From positions 13,608 to 77,607 of the forward strand of contig CBCOTE010000025.1 in the NCBI GenBank assembly GCA_965112965.1: DNA of 64,000 bases, read 5' to 3'. Below, in pieces: positions 28,345-39,531 of this stretch. This stretch comes from CBCOTE01 sp965112965 (GTDB lineage: Bacteria > Desulfobacterota > Desulfovibrionia > Desulfovibrionales > Desulfovibrionaceae). The position numbers and the translations under genes were made by a program. Every line of letters begins with the position of its first letter. The first letter of the stretch is position 1. The notes under the pieces are model-generated. The model worked only from the letters and a program-made list of their open reading frames with translations. It made no database searches and had not been told where the DNA came from.

Positions 28345-29418
28345 AAATATACTTTTAATAAACTACCATCCCGTCCACAGAAAATGATACTATGCAAAAA
28401 AAACTTATAGGGCTGCGGGCAGGGCATAAAAAAACAAGTGGCTCGCTTCGGTCGAAACGACCAAGAACATTTGTTGTACGATTTTTTTTGTTATACTCTA
28501 AATTATCCTCATTGTTCCATCTGCCCCAATAAAGTCTTAACATCATAGCAGCTTAAAAAAAATAGCTATCATCACCGTGGGCACCTTTTCCCGTCTGGAA
28601 CTGCGTAGTCGTCTTCCGTGTACCGCTAAAAAAATATACGTTCGTTATTAAGCAATAAAATAACCCACAGCTATACCACAATCGGAACGACCATCTTCAT
28701 CAAAGAGTAAAATAGACCCCGCAAGATATTGCCGCAGCCAGACCATAAATTGCGGACGGATAGCCATCTAATACCGTCTTGACGACATTAAATATTCAAA
28801 TGAAATCAGTACTGCAAACGATCCTGTTGTCTAGAGGATTTTTTTGGCAGGATTAAAAAAAACTCAAAAATAGCCAGCCGGACTACTAAACGTACAGGCT
28901 GAACCGGGATCGCGGCGCATTTACTGGAAGTCATCAACTTACCTTATTTTTTTAAGACCTATCTACGCCCATAAATACGAGCTTTCGAACAGAGGAAGTT
29001 AAGATTATTTCTCTTGTCGGTTTCAACAAAACTGACAAGAGAAATATATTAACTGTATTAACGAGCCGCTTTACACCATAAAAAACATTGCATCAAGAAA
29101 GATCAACTAACCACTTTTAACCTAAGTCCTTAATAACAAATCACTAATTTTACGGAATGTTGTTTTTGAACGGCATTCGTAGCTTGTGATTTATATTTCC
29201 CAAAAAAAATCGCGAGAGCGGCTAAGGCCGAAATATTTTTTTGAAAGGTAATATTCACAGAAACGTCTGGCTCAGCGACACATTCACATAATTGCGCGAC
29301 CACCATAACCATATCCTCAATTTCTTGCTATGCTCACCACAAAGTCTCCTCCCTTCCGAATAGCCTATGTCCCAGACCATTAGGCCGGACCCAGGGCCAA
29401 GAATCTAAAGAATAAGGA
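28345..29418. other. 1.1-kb region without an intact gene
   Basis: Minus-strand frames at 28355-28546 and 29130-29312 are short and show no family motif. A 12-bp perfect inverted repeat is at 29007-29045 (separate entry). A small stem, GGTCG-AAA-CGACC, lies near 28445-28463, upstream of hypA. Nothing else can be supported. Confidence 0.4.
29007..29045. repeat. 12-bp inverted repeat
   Basis: ATTTCTCTTGTC (29007-29018) and its exact inverse GACAAGAGAAAT (29034-29045), loop of 15 bases with a further GTTT/AAAC pairing inside. It lies about 370 bases downstream of recD2 (minus strand) and may be a leftover terminator; no U run follows. Confidence 0.55.
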
Positions 29419-31665
29419 CTATATATCAGGACAGACCTCGACCAAACGATGAGCTAACCAGGTATAGCGTCGATTGCTATGCACGTTCCGAACAGCCATA
29501 GCCAAAGCCTGCTTGGTACCCACGAGTACCACCAACCGCTTGCCCCGTGTGACTGCAGTATAGATAAGGTTGCGCTGTAACATGATACGATGCTGAAGCA
29601 TCACCGGTACCACCACAGCCGGATACTCCGAGCCCTGTGATTTATGGATGGAAACGGCGTAGGCGGTCATGATCTCGTCGATATCCGTAGCTTCGTATCC
29701 CACCTCCCGACCACAAAAACACACCTTGAGCACGCTTGCCTCTGAATCCACGGCGGTGATCTGACCTAAGTCCCCATTGAACACATCTTTATCATAATTA
29801 TTGCGAATCTGCATGACCTTATCCCCTAATCGGAAAGTTCGACCTCCGAAGGTCATAGCCGAAAACTGCGGATTTAAGGCCTCTTGCAGCCGGGCATTGA
29901 GGCTCTCTGTCCCAACTGCACCCCGGTGCATAGGCGTGAGCACCTGGACATCTGCGATAGGATCCAAGCCAAAACGACGTGGAATATGCTGTTGAACCAA
30001 TTCAACAATGAGCCGAGCTGCTTCCTCGGGATCTTCACGCCGAATGAAATAACAATCTGAAAACCGTTCCCGCGAGCTTTCTAAATAAGGGATACGGCCG
30101 GCATTTATGGCATGGGCGGCCATAATAATGGCGCTCTCCTTGGCTTGACGAAAAATTTCGGTAAGCCGGACCACGGGCACAGTATTAGACTCAATAACGT
30201 CAGCGAGCACGTTGCCTGGACCTATTGAGGGGAGCTGATTAACGTCACCCACGAGGACCATTGTAGCGCCGACCGGCAAGGCCTTAAGTAGGTGATAGGT
30301 GATGATGCAGTCGAGCATCGAGGCCTCGTCTACAACAAGCAAGCCGCAGGGCAAAGGATTATCCTCGTTGCGCTCAAAACAGCCACTAGTAGGAGAGAAC
30401 TCCAGAAGCCGGTGCATAGTCTTAGCTTCCATACCCGTGGCCTCGGCCATACGCTTAGCTGCCCGGCCAGTAGGCGCGGCGAGCATGACCTCAACCCCGG
30501 CGCTAACATAAGTGCGCAGTACCGCTTTGAGAATTGTGGTTTTGCCTGTACCCGGACCACCAGTAACTACGAGCACTTTGCTGGCCGCAGCTAGGTAGAT
30601 AGCCTGGGCCTGTTGATAGGCCAGAATCAATCCCTGTTCCGTCTGGAAACGCACAATAGCCGTCTCTACCTCCCCCGGGTTGACCGTGCGTGGGGCAGTG
30701 GCCAGCAACTGAAGCCGGGCCGCGATACCGCGTTCGGCCACGTGAAATGGGGCCAAATATACCCCTGTGCCCAGAGGCTGGCCTAAATCTTCTGTTACTA
30801 TCAGACGATCTAATTCCAAATTGCTGAAGGCAATTCGTAAGGCTTCTCCGACAACCGGATCGGCCAAATCCAATCCCAGAGTAATATCAGATTGGGCGAT
30901 CAGCTTATCCATGGGCATAAATACATGACCTTTATCCGCCATAGTGGTCAAGATGTAGAAAATCCCTGCTTCGACACGCAAGTCGCAATCACGGGCAAAA
31001 CCAAGCTGCTGCGCAATACGATCTGCCGTTAAAAAACCGATACCAGAGATATCTAGGGCCAGCCTGTAAGGATTTGTCTGTACTACAGCCAAGGCTTTTT
31101 TCCCATAAAAACGGAAAATACGCACCGCATAGGCTACGCTCACCTCATACGATTGCAAAAAAAGCATGACCTCGCGCAGTTCCTGGTGCTCCTGCCAAGC
31201 TGTTATGATCTGTTTCAGACGCTTTTTCCCGATGCCCGGCACTTCAGTCAATCGTTCCGAATGCATGTCGAGCACCTCGAGAGTGGCGTCACCGAAATAA
31301 TTTACGATGCGGTCAGCATATTTATGACCCAGTCCCGCCACCAGACCTGAACCCAGGTAGAGCCGAATCCCTGTAGTGGTAGCAGGCAGGACCACGTGGC
31401 ACTCCTGAAAATGAAATTGCACGCCATAGCGCTTATCCGTCTTCCAGTATCCGACGATGGTCACTATCTGCCCTGGAACGGCCTGGGCAATGAATCCCAC
31501 AGCCGTGACTAGATGGCGCTGCCCTTTAACCTTCAGTCGGACCACAGTAAAACCGTTTTCAGGATTGGCGTAGGTGATCCGTTCAATGCTCCCGGACAAC
31601 TTTAAGGACGCTTCGCGGTCCCTGTCGGATGGAACGGTGTCGGTAGCCGGAGAAGTCGAGACCAT
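29419..31665 (-). CDS. recD2: RecD2-type superfamily 1 DNA helicase
   Basis: 748 residues, the usual size for RecD2, a 5'-3' helicase that acts without RecBC in bacteria lacking that complex and contributes to repair and mismatch correction. The N-terminal OB-like domain is followed by helix-hairpin-helix motifs (EVPGIGKKRL near 141-150 and DISGIGFLTADRIAQQLGF near 205-223). Walker A GGPGTGKTT is at 369-377; helicase motifs include LAAPTGRAAKRM, VVDEASMLD, VGDVNQLPSIGPG and the C-terminal YAVSIHKSQGSEYPAVVVP and LIYTAVTRGKRLV. No ribosome site is evident before ATG 31665. The frame is undamaged over 2.2 kb, which in this setting means selection. It stands alone, with decayed DNA on both sides. 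Confidence 0.95.
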   Translation of the reverse strand: MVSTSPATDTVPSDRDREASLKLSGSIERITYANPENGFTVVRLKVKGQRHLVTAVGFIAQAVPGQIVTIVGYWKTDKRYGVQFHFQECHVVLPATTTGIRLYLGSGLVAGLGHKYADRIVNYFGDATLEVLDMHSERLTEVPGIGKKRLKQIITAWQEHQELREVMLFLQSYEVSVAYAVRIFRFYGKKALAVVQTNPYRLALDISGIGFLTADRIAQQLGFARDCDLRVEAGIFYILTTMADKGHVFMPMDKLIAQSDITLGLDLADPVVGEALRIAFSNLELDRLIVTEDLGQPLGTGVYLAPFHVAERGIAARLQLLATAPRTVNPGEVETAIVRFQTEQGLILAYQQAQAIYLAAASKVLVVTGGPGTGKTTILKAVLRTYVSAGVEVMLAAPTGRAAKRMAEATGMEAKTMHRLLEFSPTSGCFERNEDNPLPCGLLVVDEASMLDCIITYHLLKALPVGATMVLVGDVNQLPSIGPGNVLADVIESNTVPVVRLTEIFRQAKESAIIMAAHAINAGRIPYLESSRERFSDCYFIRREDPEEAARLIVELVQQHIPRRFGLDPIADVQVLTPMHRGAVGTESLNARLQEALNPQFSAMTFGGRTFRLGDKVMQIRNNYDKDVFNGDLGQITAVDSEASVLKVCFCGREVGYEATDIDEIMTAYAVSIHKSQGSEYPAVVVPVMLQHRIMLQRNLIYTAVTRGKRLVVLVGTKQALAMAVRNVHSNRRYTWLAHRLVEVCPDI

Positions 31666-34600
31666 AGTTTCGGAAACTAAAAACTAGCAGTGAAAACGGT
31701 ATTCATAATGTTAAAAAAATTTACAAAGACAGGCATGGTTGTCAATAGTTCTCGCTGACAGCGGCAATAAACTCAGGTATGACTAATAGTCAAAATAAAA
31801 AGATATGAATTTGGTTAGGGAGTATTTAGCACCGGATGAACGAAAAACCTTGTTGGTACTCCTCGCCAGTATTATTGCTCAGTTGAATGCCTCTTCCTAT
31901 CTGTCGCGGTCATAGCGACATTGTCAACCCATTTAAAAAACGCATCAGCATCTGCTGACTAATTTGGTATCATCCTCAACTCTAACATCTTAATCCAAAA
32001 GCTAGTATCCCACTGCATCCGAAGAACATCAGAACATCAAGGGCAAAACCATTGACTGAAGGCCACCGAGGCATATGCATAAGCTATGACTATAGACAAC
32101 CTAACTACCAAACCTACCCCTTGGACTTCGCCTTTTGCCCAGACAATACCGCTCTGAACGGCAACGATTTTGTGCACAATAACGTCTTAATCCACCCCTC
32201 CTTCAACCTAGCCAGCCCTCCAATCCCTACTGTTAGGTAAAAGCCTAAAAAACTCGCTACTCTCAGCCACGGGAATACTAGGACCATAACCTGTGCCAAG
32301 GTCATGACCATTCCAATCTCATCATCCAGTTGGATCGTGACCGTGTTCTCATCCGAGAAAAACTTAACCGCGTTGCTCAACAAATTATTTTTGACTTAGG
32401 TAAGCTTGGCCTGTATGAGGAGTAAGGTGAATACGCCAGTCTACGCTTCTAAGCGTATGCTAACTATTCAAGCTTTCAACTAAGACCCGGTTGAGACCAA
32501 ATTATCTCGGCCTGAATCATACAGATAGTATACCTCTGTCTAAAGCTATCAAATATCAGTGAAAAATAGCTAACAGCCTGCGACAGTAATATCTAAAAAC
32601 TCAAGACTTTGGCCCAAAAGATAATGTCGATAAGGGCAAGTAATGCTAGGAACAAGCTCATCTGGTGACATGCCGAAGTTATAAAAAAAGTTCATGTATC
32701 GTACAGCATCTACTGGATATCCCCGTGCTAGTCGCAAAGTAGGGGCTAGACCTCTTGTCTAGAATAGCGCGATATAGAAAGATAAATCAAATGGATATAA
32801 AAAAGGAGGAGGACGTCATTCTCATGTAGTTCTGTCACCTGCATGGCTTACACAACATCCCGAGCCAAATCGTTCGCCCTTCCCTCCTACCAGAACCAAA
32901 AAAAATAAATGAAAAATAACAACTACAATAATTTTAACGACCATAAACTCCTACATCACCAGAACGATTGTCACTGCATCGACCACATCCTTGAATAGGA
33001 CATAGTGGCGAGACTGGTACAGCTATAACCACTTCTCGCACAAGGCTTTCAGTATAGTAAAAAAACGGAGCACCTACACCAAAAAAAATAACTAACAACA
33101 CCTTCAATATACAGCTCGTTGCCTACACATGTCGCCACCATGATTAGATCCTTACGTTTGGACAAAAAATACATTTATAAAACTAAAATATAATCACCTA
33201 ACCGAATGTAGTTAAAAAATATTCTAGACTAAGGCAATGTAGTTCGACTGCTAAGGCCAGCCAACTTTGTAGAGCTCTGATTATAACATCTGCATATATA
33301 AATCTTTAGCTGATACCATTCGGCCAGATCAAGAATGCAGATACTGAATTTTACGCCGGTCGCCAACCAGTAGGGCATCAAATAGCTAACATGCCTCGAC
33401 GGCCAAAAAAATTATTCGTCCTGGGAGAATAAATATCCCACTTCTTAAACTTGGTCAGCTGCCCCAGTGAATAGGACGTTGCTGATACTGCCGATCCATA
33501 TAATACTCTATAGATCGTAGTGGACTTACAGGCCGAGAGGTCATCATCTAAAAAAACTTAATGAAGACAGTGTAATGCGTGAATAACAGCAGTAATATAA
33601 CACCAATATCTGACAGGCAGCAGAGATCAATTCGGCCTGGATAAGTCTTCAACCAAATATTAAACTACGCCGGCTAATAGTTAAAAACTGTTATACCGGC
33701 GATGCGATAGTCTCAAATTATGGTCTCGACAAATGTTTTCGACAGAGAACTATCAAAAAAAATAGGTACTAGAAAATTAGCAGTAGACCATGTAGTTGTC
33801 GACCATCTTGGCCTTATTATCCAGGCTGATAAAATTGCTCTAGGTAGACCGACCAAAAAAACACCAATCTTAACGGCCGGGCGTCCAGTTTATTCTAATA
33901 TTAGGCCGCTATGTCTCAAATGACGATGGAAGATAGTCCTTGCGGATACGAATAGATGATCTTGTTCATAAAAAATGATCTCTGCAATGGACGGCTCAAA
34001 TGTTAGCTCGACGCCCTTTTAAAAAAAACACCCCCCGAGCCAATTGTAATATAATCAACCAAAAATAATTTTTTTTATTTTTAAACTGTGTATAGAATAT
34101 GAATTGAAATAAACAAAAAATATCGATAAAAAATTGAACAGCTGTGGTAAGAGAGGTAAGATAACTACAGAGTCAAGCCGACCAATACTCTGTGCAGTCT
34201 ACCGGATCATAGCCTAGAGCCTTTTATGCTAGCAAAATATAGACTAACTCCAAAATGGCCAGATTCTTGAACATCAACACGGTTGCAGAATGTTATTCAC
34301 ATCATATTGGCCTTCTACCTGGACATCGTAGCCAGCCAAAGGTATCCACATGGTCCATCATTCTGTAATGATAGAAAGAATGGATTTCAATGCCACGCGA
34401 TCATGGCAGCTAATCCTAGAAAATATCTTTATGATATCGCTGGTATAATTGTTGATAAAGATAACTGTCCCGGAAACTCCAGAGAACAAATCGTAGCTAT
34501 TACAGTTGCCCGTACTTTGGGACATAGTGCACCCTTATCTTCAATTCTTTCACAGCGCCCACTACTGCAGGTGAAAGCCAGTTAAACATCGAGTTTGTTG

Positions 34601-36269
34601 AAGGCTAGACTACCGACCGACGGACACGCCTACGGCCTCCACATACGTGTTACCCAAAAAATATTTAATCAACGACCTTGGCCTATTATACTCAGATCTC
34701 CTGGCGCATAACCACATATAGTCCTGGGAAAGGTCAATTCTACACGCCCACTAAAATCTTCCACTAACGTAACAATGTCGCATAGTTCCAGCGCTTAAAC
34801 AACACCTCGCTGTCTATAATCTGAACCAGCGCCAGCATACTACCAAACTAATAGTGGGACTATATTTCCTAAGGTCTACCCCCACCACACAGTAGTCACA
34901 AGCCCTATATATATTTAGCCTAATAGGCAATAATCAAAATACGCTGGCCGGCAAGAGTCTTTAATGGCCCTGTAACCTGGAAACGCTTATTCTCGTTAAC
35001 GATACAAAACATAACAGCTGTATCCAGTGGTCCGGATCTTTAAGAACATAAAAAAATAACTGCTTACGGCCAAAACATTTACGATCTATAATGACCTGAC
35101 TATTTCTCATCTTACACTGGTCCAGATCAACCTGGATCGTCACCGCAAAAAAATCAGCTCGACCAAACAACTATCCACTGCCGGCCGACTTTACTAAAAG
35201 CTATAAGAATTGTTCTCTTATGACCGGATCCACAGTGCACCGGTGTTGATCTCGATCAGGTTCAGAATAATCATCAGGGTGGTGGATGAATAGAGCGTGG
35301 CGAAAGCAGTGATATAGCTACTTTTATTAGTCTTAATGACCGATTAGGCCGTATCTTCCTCCTTAGCTTTGTGTTGCTTAACTTTCAGACATTTAAGTCA
35401 GTACGTCCAATATTAAAAAATTGAAGAAAGGCATTACCACGAAACGTGCACAATGTTCAGCCGCAATTGGCTAAAACCATAGCAATACACCTCGTTCCAC
35501 GAACACTTCACGGTCCTCAACCACAATATACCCCATCTAGGGACACCCCGAATAGAGATCTTAGCATCTCTAACAACTCCAGAGCCACAGGGCCAATCTA
35601 CAAGTATTTCAGATGTCGACATCGTCAAAAAAAGTCTTTTGTTGCCTCGACAAAAAACACTTTATGCTTCCACTCCAAAAAAACGTAACCGTCTCGGCCT
35701 CTCGCCAGACCAAGCTCAGTATAAATAACGACTATTTTCTGCAAAGCTTCACAGCCTTGACGGTATAGTCACACAGTAACTATTAGCTATCCTTATCTGA
35801 TCTAAAAAAATAACTGTTGTATATGGCCAATACAGCCAAAAAAGCCGATCAATAAAAATGTATCAGCGAAAGGGCCTTCGAATTAGAGATTGCCAGCCGT
35901 GAATTAGGCAGTATCGGATAACACTCCATGAATCCACATCTTCAAAAATCAAAGAACTATTCAAAAAAAATACAGGCCAGTATAATACATAGCATCTTCT
36001 CAATACGCTGGCATAGAAGTCGATAAAAATATCTAATTGTGTGATAAGTCAATTTAGATCCATCTAATGCGTCTCATAGCCTTACGACGCACTAAGATGA
36101 GACTATTGGCAACGCCATCCACCAGTCCCCAACAACAAATCAAACGAATTTCGTCTAAATTATACGTATCCAAAAAAAACGCAGACATTCACAGATCATG
36201 CTGGTCGGACATGACAGCAATAAATCCGGCTTAGACGGCTAACTACCCACCTAGAAGGCTTCGTCTCCA
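31666..36269. other. 4.6-kb decayed region
   Basis: No intact gene. A histidine kinase remnant at 32095-32430 (minus) is listed separately; weak minus-strand pieces at 34961-35170 and 35434-35628 could belong to sensory domains of the same or another protein, but I cannot show this. The plus-strand frame 34283-34585 reads in part DIAGIIVDKDNCPGNSREQI, coding-like and unassigned. Frequent A7/A8 runs. Confidence 0.4.
32095..32430 (-). pseudogene. Sensor histidine kinase, ATPase-domain remnant
   Basis: Reading the minus strand, the N box appears as NNLLSNAVKFFSDENTVTIQ, matching the NLLxNAVKFTP motif. Then in a second frame TGYGPSIPVAESSEFFRL matches the DTGxGIP...FxRF box, and in a third stretch DVIVHKIVAVQSGIVWAKGE matches the GLxIVKxIVExHGGxIWVxSE box. 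Three conserved boxes in the correct order, separated by stops and frame changes, make this a solid call of a dead kinase. The dimerisation and sensing parts should lie upstream (higher coordinates), where only traces remain. Confidence 0.75.
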
Positions 36270-36557
36270 TTAAATATTAATGGATTCTTCAGGGGAAACC
36301 GTGTGTACGCCGATCTGCTTCAAATATTTATCCCGGCAGTCATAGCTGCAAAAATGAAACACCTTACCATCGTTGTTCACACGGATGTCGCTATCCATAG
36401 AAACGAAGGCGCCGCACATCAAATCCTTAGTCATCTCCCCCGTGGCGATGAGATTTTCATTCTTGTCTTTCTTGATTTTGATAGCACGCCGCCGTTCATT
36501 AGTGATCAACTTAAAAAGTAAAAAACCGGCAGCAACAAAAATGATGACTTTCCACAT
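36270..36557 (-). CDS. Small membrane-anchored YHS-like metal-binding protein
   Basis: 95 residues. An N-terminal membrane helix (VIIFVAAGFLLFKLI) is followed by a basic linker and a YHS-type module with cysteines in KDLMCGAFV and FHFCSYDCRDKYLKQIG. The spacing of one cysteine near the front and a C-x3-C pair late matches a small conserved family of sulfate reducers and relatives, thought to bind a metal. AAGGA lies 8 bases before the ATG. It is the only intact gene in 5.4 kb of decayed DNA, so it is probably needed. Its partner is unknown. Confidence 0.8.
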   Translation of the reverse strand: MWKVIIFVAAGFLLFKLITNERRRAIKIKKDKNENLIATGEMTKDLMCGAFVSMDSDIRVNNDGKVFHFCSYDCRDKYLKQIGVHTVSPEESINI

Positions 36558-37107
36558 AATATAATTCCTTCTGGGCTGAATGTCGCCGTCTCGAGTCGTT
36601 GCGAATAATACGGCTAACGAGTCAATATATTAGCCCTCCCGAGACTACTGGTCAAACAAAGCCTCCACAAAAAAAGACTAGTGCAACATAAAATTAAAAG
36701 TCAGCTCGACTAAAAGCACAAATATAAAAAAACGTTCGACAAAGCATAAATAATGTGCATTCAACTCCAACTAGATTTTATGCTATAATTTTAAAAACAA
36801 AAAAATAGGTCAGGTCAATCACACATAATCCAAAAAAAATATTCCGCGGCCGGCATTTTTTATATAGCTATCTCAACGGCCAACAATACATTCTATAATA
36901 AACATAGCCAATGATAACCTCGGCCAAACTCTACCCGATCAGCATATATGCCAGCGTCACTATTAAATTAACGACCTACATTAATCCTTCAATCCTCCCC
37001 CATACTACTAAATCAGATATGCTGCTGGAATCCCTAGCCGGACGTATACCAGTAAGAACAGCTATTTAAGTCAAGATCCGCAGACCAGCTCAAAAGAAAC
37101 GTAGAGT
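36558..37107. other. Intergenic, no gene seen
   Basis: About 550 bases, AT-rich with A runs of six to eight. I see no coding-like stretch on either strand and no clear terminator for dapL, which ends at the right edge. Confidence 0.5.
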
Positions 37108-38277
37108 TTACAGCTTCACAATGCGCGATACCGCCTCCTCCAGCCGGGCTGTATCCACAGTGCACGAGATGCGAAAGTACCCCTCGCCGGCCGCGCCAAA
37201 GCCATTGCCCGGAGTGACGACCACACCAGTTTCCTGGAGTACGCAGGTAACGAAGTCCGTGGAACTGCCGGCTCCTTCGGGCACTTGAGCCCACACATAT
37301 AAAGTGGCCTCAGGTATACGACACTGGATCCCGATTTTCTTTAGGGCATCCAGCACTAAATCCCGCCGTTTGCAGTAAATATCCCGCATCTTACGTGTGT
37401 AGGGCTCGCCCTGGACAAGAGCCACAATGCCGGCTTCCTGTACAGCCTGAAATATACCAGAATCCATGTTTTCCTTGACCTTGCCTAGACCCTGCACTAA
37501 CGCGTGATTCCCAACAGCCATGCCGATACGCCAACCAGTCATGTTGTAACTCTTGGAAAGAGAATGGAATTCGATTGCTATATCTTTGCTGCCCTCAAAC
37601 TCCAGGATAGAGCAGGGCTTATTAAACTCATTAAAATAGATCTCAGAGTAAGCCGCATCATGTACTACAATGACATTATATTCCAGCGCCTTGGCTATAA
37701 GCCGCTCATAAAAATTACGCGAGGCTGTGGCTGCTGTTGGATTGTTGGGATAATTAACGAAGATGCATTTAGCCATGACCCAAATCTCCTCGGGAATAGC
37801 CTCAAGATTAGGCAAAAAAGCATAGCTATCGGTCAGGGGTACGAATTGCACCTCTCCGCCGGCAAGTGAGATGGCGATATTGTACACTGGATAATTGGGC
37901 GAACAAACCAAAGCCAAATCACCGGGATCGATGAAAGCAAAAGGAAAATGTGCAATTCCTTCTTTGGAACCAATAAGACTGATCACCTCTGTTTCAGGAT
38001 TCAGAACCACGCCAAAACGGATCCGATACCAGTCGGCTACGGCCGTGCGGAAGGATAGAAGGCCCGTATAGGAAGGATACTGATGATTGGCCGTCCGAGT
38101 TACTGACTCTTGCATGGCCTTGACGATGAACTTAGGTGTGGGCAGATCTGGGTCGCCGATACCTAGGTTGATGATATCTACACCTCGGGCCTTAACCTCA
38201 TTCTTAACCCGATCAATTTCTGCAAAAAGATATGTCGGCACCCTGACCAACCGTTCGGCAATCTGGAATTTCGACAT
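37108..38277 (-). CDS. dapL: LL-diaminopimelate aminotransferase
   Basis: 389 residues from ATG 38277 (MSKFQIAERLVRVPTYLFAE), chosen because GGGAG lies 8 bases upstream and homologues start here; the longer frame to 38343 is unlikely. The enzyme converts tetrahydrodipicolinate directly to LL-diaminopimelate, the short route to lysine and to the peptidoglycan cross-link residue. Fold type I aminotransferase features are present: GIGDPDLPTP, the SKEGIAHFPFAFIDPGD segment, NYPNNPTAA, and the PLP lysine in HSLSKSYNMTGWRIGMAVGN. The frame is complete. It faces away from xerD, with about 230 bases between that must carry both promoters. Confidence 0.93.
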   Translation of the reverse strand: MSKFQIAERLVRVPTYLFAEIDRVKNEVKARGVDIINLGIGDPDLPTPKFIVKAMQESVTRTANHQYPSYTGLLSFRTAVADWYRIRFGVVLNPETEVISLIGSKEGIAHFPFAFIDPGDLALVCSPNYPVYNIAISLAGGEVQFVPLTDSYAFLPNLEAIPEEIWVMAKCIFVNYPNNPTAATASRNFYERLIAKALEYNVIVVHDAAYSEIYFNEFNKPCSILEFEGSKDIAIEFHSLSKSYNMTGWRIGMAVGNHALVQGLGKVKENMDSGIFQAVQEAGIVALVQGEPYTRKMRDIYCKRRDLVLDALKKIGIQCRIPEATLYVWAQVPEGAGSSTDFVTCVLQETGVVVTPGNGFGAAGEGYFRISCTVDTARLEEAVSRIVKL

Positions 38278-38506
38278 AACATTCACTCCCATGTTTAAAG
38301 CTACACCCTCACATTGCATAAGACTACTTCTGAAATATGACATAGCGATCGAAAATAATTCTAAAAATATTATAGCTAGTTTAATCGACAGCTGTCAAAT
38401 TATTACTTAGTCAGGATACCCAAGCTGCGTAATCTAGAATATGGTATTATCAAAGCTTTCCAAACAAGAGCTTCTCAAAACATGGACTTTAATGTCGGAG
38501 AATTAT

Positions 38507-39442
38507 ATGGATTTGGCTTATATGGTGGACCAACATCTCGAACAACTCCTGGTAGAGAAGGGACTGGCCGAAAATACGCTAACTGCGTATGCCACGGACC
38601 TGACTGATTTCAATGCCTTCTTCACAAAATTGCCAGATAGTCTAGAATCGACCCCCGGGGTCTCACCAGGCCTAGCCAATCTCAACGAGACCACTCTTCT
38701 CTCTTACTGTTCCCATCTCCGACAACGAGGGCTCAATTCACGCTCGGTAGCGCGCCACCTGGCAGCCCTGCGCGGCCTAACTCGTTTCGCTGTGGATATG
38801 GGAATGATTCCAGCCGATCCGGCCGAGCTACTAGAAAATCCTAAGCTAACCCGCTCCCTACCCGAAGTGCTTACCCAAACCGAAATGGAGGCTATGCTGG
38901 CCGTACCAGACTTGTGCAACAAGCTCGGGTTCCGCGATCGAACAATGCTCGAAATACTCTATGGCGCGGGCCTACGCGTTTCAGAGTTGATAAGTTTAAG
39001 ACCTTTAAACTTCGATGCCCAAACCGGCTTAATTCAGGTCTGGGGAAAGGGCAACAAGGAACGAGTGGTGCCGTTACATACCTTAGCTCAGGCCTTCATC
39101 GCCGACTACCTGCGCTATTGGCGGCCCCACTTCCGACCGACAGAAAATCGCATATTCTGCAACCGATCAGGCCGAGGACTGACGCGGCAGACCGTATTTA
39201 AACTAGTCCAGCGTTGCGCCATAGCTGTTGGCATCCGACGGCTAATCTCTCCGCATACGTTACGCCATAGCTTCGCAACTCACCTGCTGGAGGGCGGGGC
39301 TGACCTACGCAGCGTGCAGCTACTCCTCGGCCATGAAGATATTGCGGCTACGGAAATCTACACCCACGTCCAAATCAGCCGGCTCTTGGAGGTCCATCGC
39401 CGCTGTCATCCCCGGTCCGGTTGGAATCCGGACCGGGGATGA
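38507..39442 (+). CDS. xerD: Site-specific tyrosine recombinase XerC/XerD type
   Basis: 311 residues from ATG 38507, where GGAG lies 6 bases upstream; the frame could open at 38441, but the added residues are not family-like. It resolves chromosome dimers at dif. The SAM-like N-terminal domain (LVEKGLAENTLTAYATDL) is followed by the catalytic domain with all residues: Arg in GAGLRVSEL, Lys in GKGNKERVVP, His-x-x-Arg in SPHTLRHSFATHLLEGGA, His in LLLGHEDIAATEIYTH and the nucleophile Tyr in that same segment. The C-terminus RRCHPRSGWNPDRG lies inside a 20-bp hairpin that spans the stop codon. I cannot tell XerC from XerD with certainty. The broken half of the A-adding enzyme begins about 90 bases after the stop. 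Confidence 0.92.
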   Translation: MDLAYMVDQHLEQLLVEKGLAENTLTAYATDLTDFNAFFTKLPDSLESTPGVSPGLANLNETTLLSYCSHLRQRGLNSRSVARHLAALRGLTRFAVDMGMIPADPAELLENPKLTRSLPEVLTQTEMEAMLAVPDLCNKLGFRDRTMLEILYGAGLRVSELISLRPLNFDAQTGLIQVWGKGNKERVVPLHTLAQAFIADYLRYWRPHFRPTENRIFCNRSGRGLTRQTVFKLVQRCAIAVGIRRLISPHTLRHSFATHLLEGGADLRSVQLLLGHEDIAATEIYTHVQISRLLEVHRRCHPRSGWNPDRG

Positions 39443-39447
39443 CAGCG
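39401..39447. repeat. 20-bp perfect hairpin spanning the xerD stop codon
   Basis: CGCTGTCATCCCCGGTCCGG (39401-39420) and its exact inverse (39428-39447) with a 7-base loop, TTGGAAT. The first arm encodes the conserved XerD ending RCHPRS; the second holds the TGA stop. It is GC-rich, unlike its surroundings, and resembles the TGTCATCCC-type palindromes of other intracellular bacteria. It may also end transcription, though only a weak T run follows. Confidence 0.85.
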
Positions 39448-39531
39448 TATTTGGTCACCATATGAACCGTCCCAGTCACGACTACTCTCCCCCAATACAA
39501 AATTATCCCGACCACCACATTCGTTATAAGC

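Noticed and set aside
34283..34585. 100-codon plus-strand frame as a real gene.
   Set aside because: No ribosome site, motif or neighbouring support; part of it looks like an old coding fragment, so it is noted only in the region entry.
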